NCBI RefSeq assembly: GCF_013409985.1
Contig: NZ_JACCBY010000004.1
Location: forward strand, 62,001-126,000
Direction of reading: 5' to 3'
DNA from: Sphingomonas melonis
Lineage (GTDB): Bacteria > Pseudomonadota > Alphaproteobacteria > Sphingomonadales > Sphingomonadaceae
Length of the DNA: 64,000 nucleotides
Position numbers and translations under genes: made by a program. Each line of letters opens with the position of its first letter. Position 1 is the stretch's first letter. The notes beneath the pieces were generated by a model. That model had not been told where the DNA came from. It saw only the letters and a program-made list of their open reading frames with translations, and made no database searches. Of the stretch, positions 63,968 to 64,000 are shown one piece after another.

Positions 63968-64000
63968 CGCGGGTCTCCTGCGATGATATTCGTGTTTGTC

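Overview
The window is GC-rich alphaproteobacterial DNA, most likely from Sphingomonas or a close sphingomonad. Three large TonB-dependent receptors (two with an STN signalling domain), two ECF sigma/FecR pairs, an ECF sigma/NrsF pair and many exported hydrolases all fit that group. The assignment rests on gene content only; there is no rRNA, tRNA or CRISPR array here.

Region 1 (1-15.4 kb): the 3' end of a LuxR/FixJ-type regulator and a small ORF are followed by a minus-strand locus: STN receptor, penicillin-acylase-family enzyme, membrane-type dipeptidase, second receptor, Tat-exported flavin amine oxidase and a signal-peptide-bearing RidA. A divergent ECF sigma and FecR face the STN receptor. 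I read it as surface-signalled import of an acylated amine or peptide that is deacylated, cleaved, oxidised and cleared of imine outside the cytoplasm. A VCBS/UnbV protein follows.

Region 2 (15.4-25.6 kb): a second minus-strand surface-signalling locus (sigma, FecR, STN receptor, SGNH esterase, S1/P1 nuclease, anchored protein) ends in a frameshifted, truncated GH92 mannosidase remnant. An intact IS3-family element with 4-bp target duplications lies upstream, next to a RES-domain protein.

Region 3 (25.8-40.8 kb): small stress or detoxification modules: an SDR with divergent HxlR; an SDR, epoxide-hydrolase-like and VOC operon with LysR; an ECF sigma/NrsF operon with a SigF-like promoter; a tightly packed operon of flavin disulfide reductase-like protein, Asp/Glu racemase-like protein, esterase and double-motif aspartic protease; a frameshifted HSL-type esterase; and a TetR/SDR divergent pair with a palindromic operator.

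Region 4 (41-60.8 kb) is the accessory highlight. Eleven minus-strand genes form two operons. The first runs sigma-like, small regulator-like, ImmA-UvrD-PD-(D/E)XK fusion, triple ubiquitin-like protein, E2-like, JAB-E1 fusion and DUF6527-like. The second runs Mre11/YhaO-like nuclease, Rad50/YhaN-like ATPase, two-HKD PLD-family protein and an unrecognised 495-residue protein. Beside it sit a DUF3800-like protein, a ParB-like protein and a solitary class III cyclase-like protein. Together this looks like a defence or DNA-processing island coupling ubiquitin-like conjugation to nucleases.

Region 5 (61.1-64 kb): a two-subunit aconitase X enzyme and a Tat-exported esterase. A dispersed intergenic repeat of about 70 bp, with a GACATTCA...CCATTCGTTCATGT pattern, recurs at least eight times in gaps between genes.
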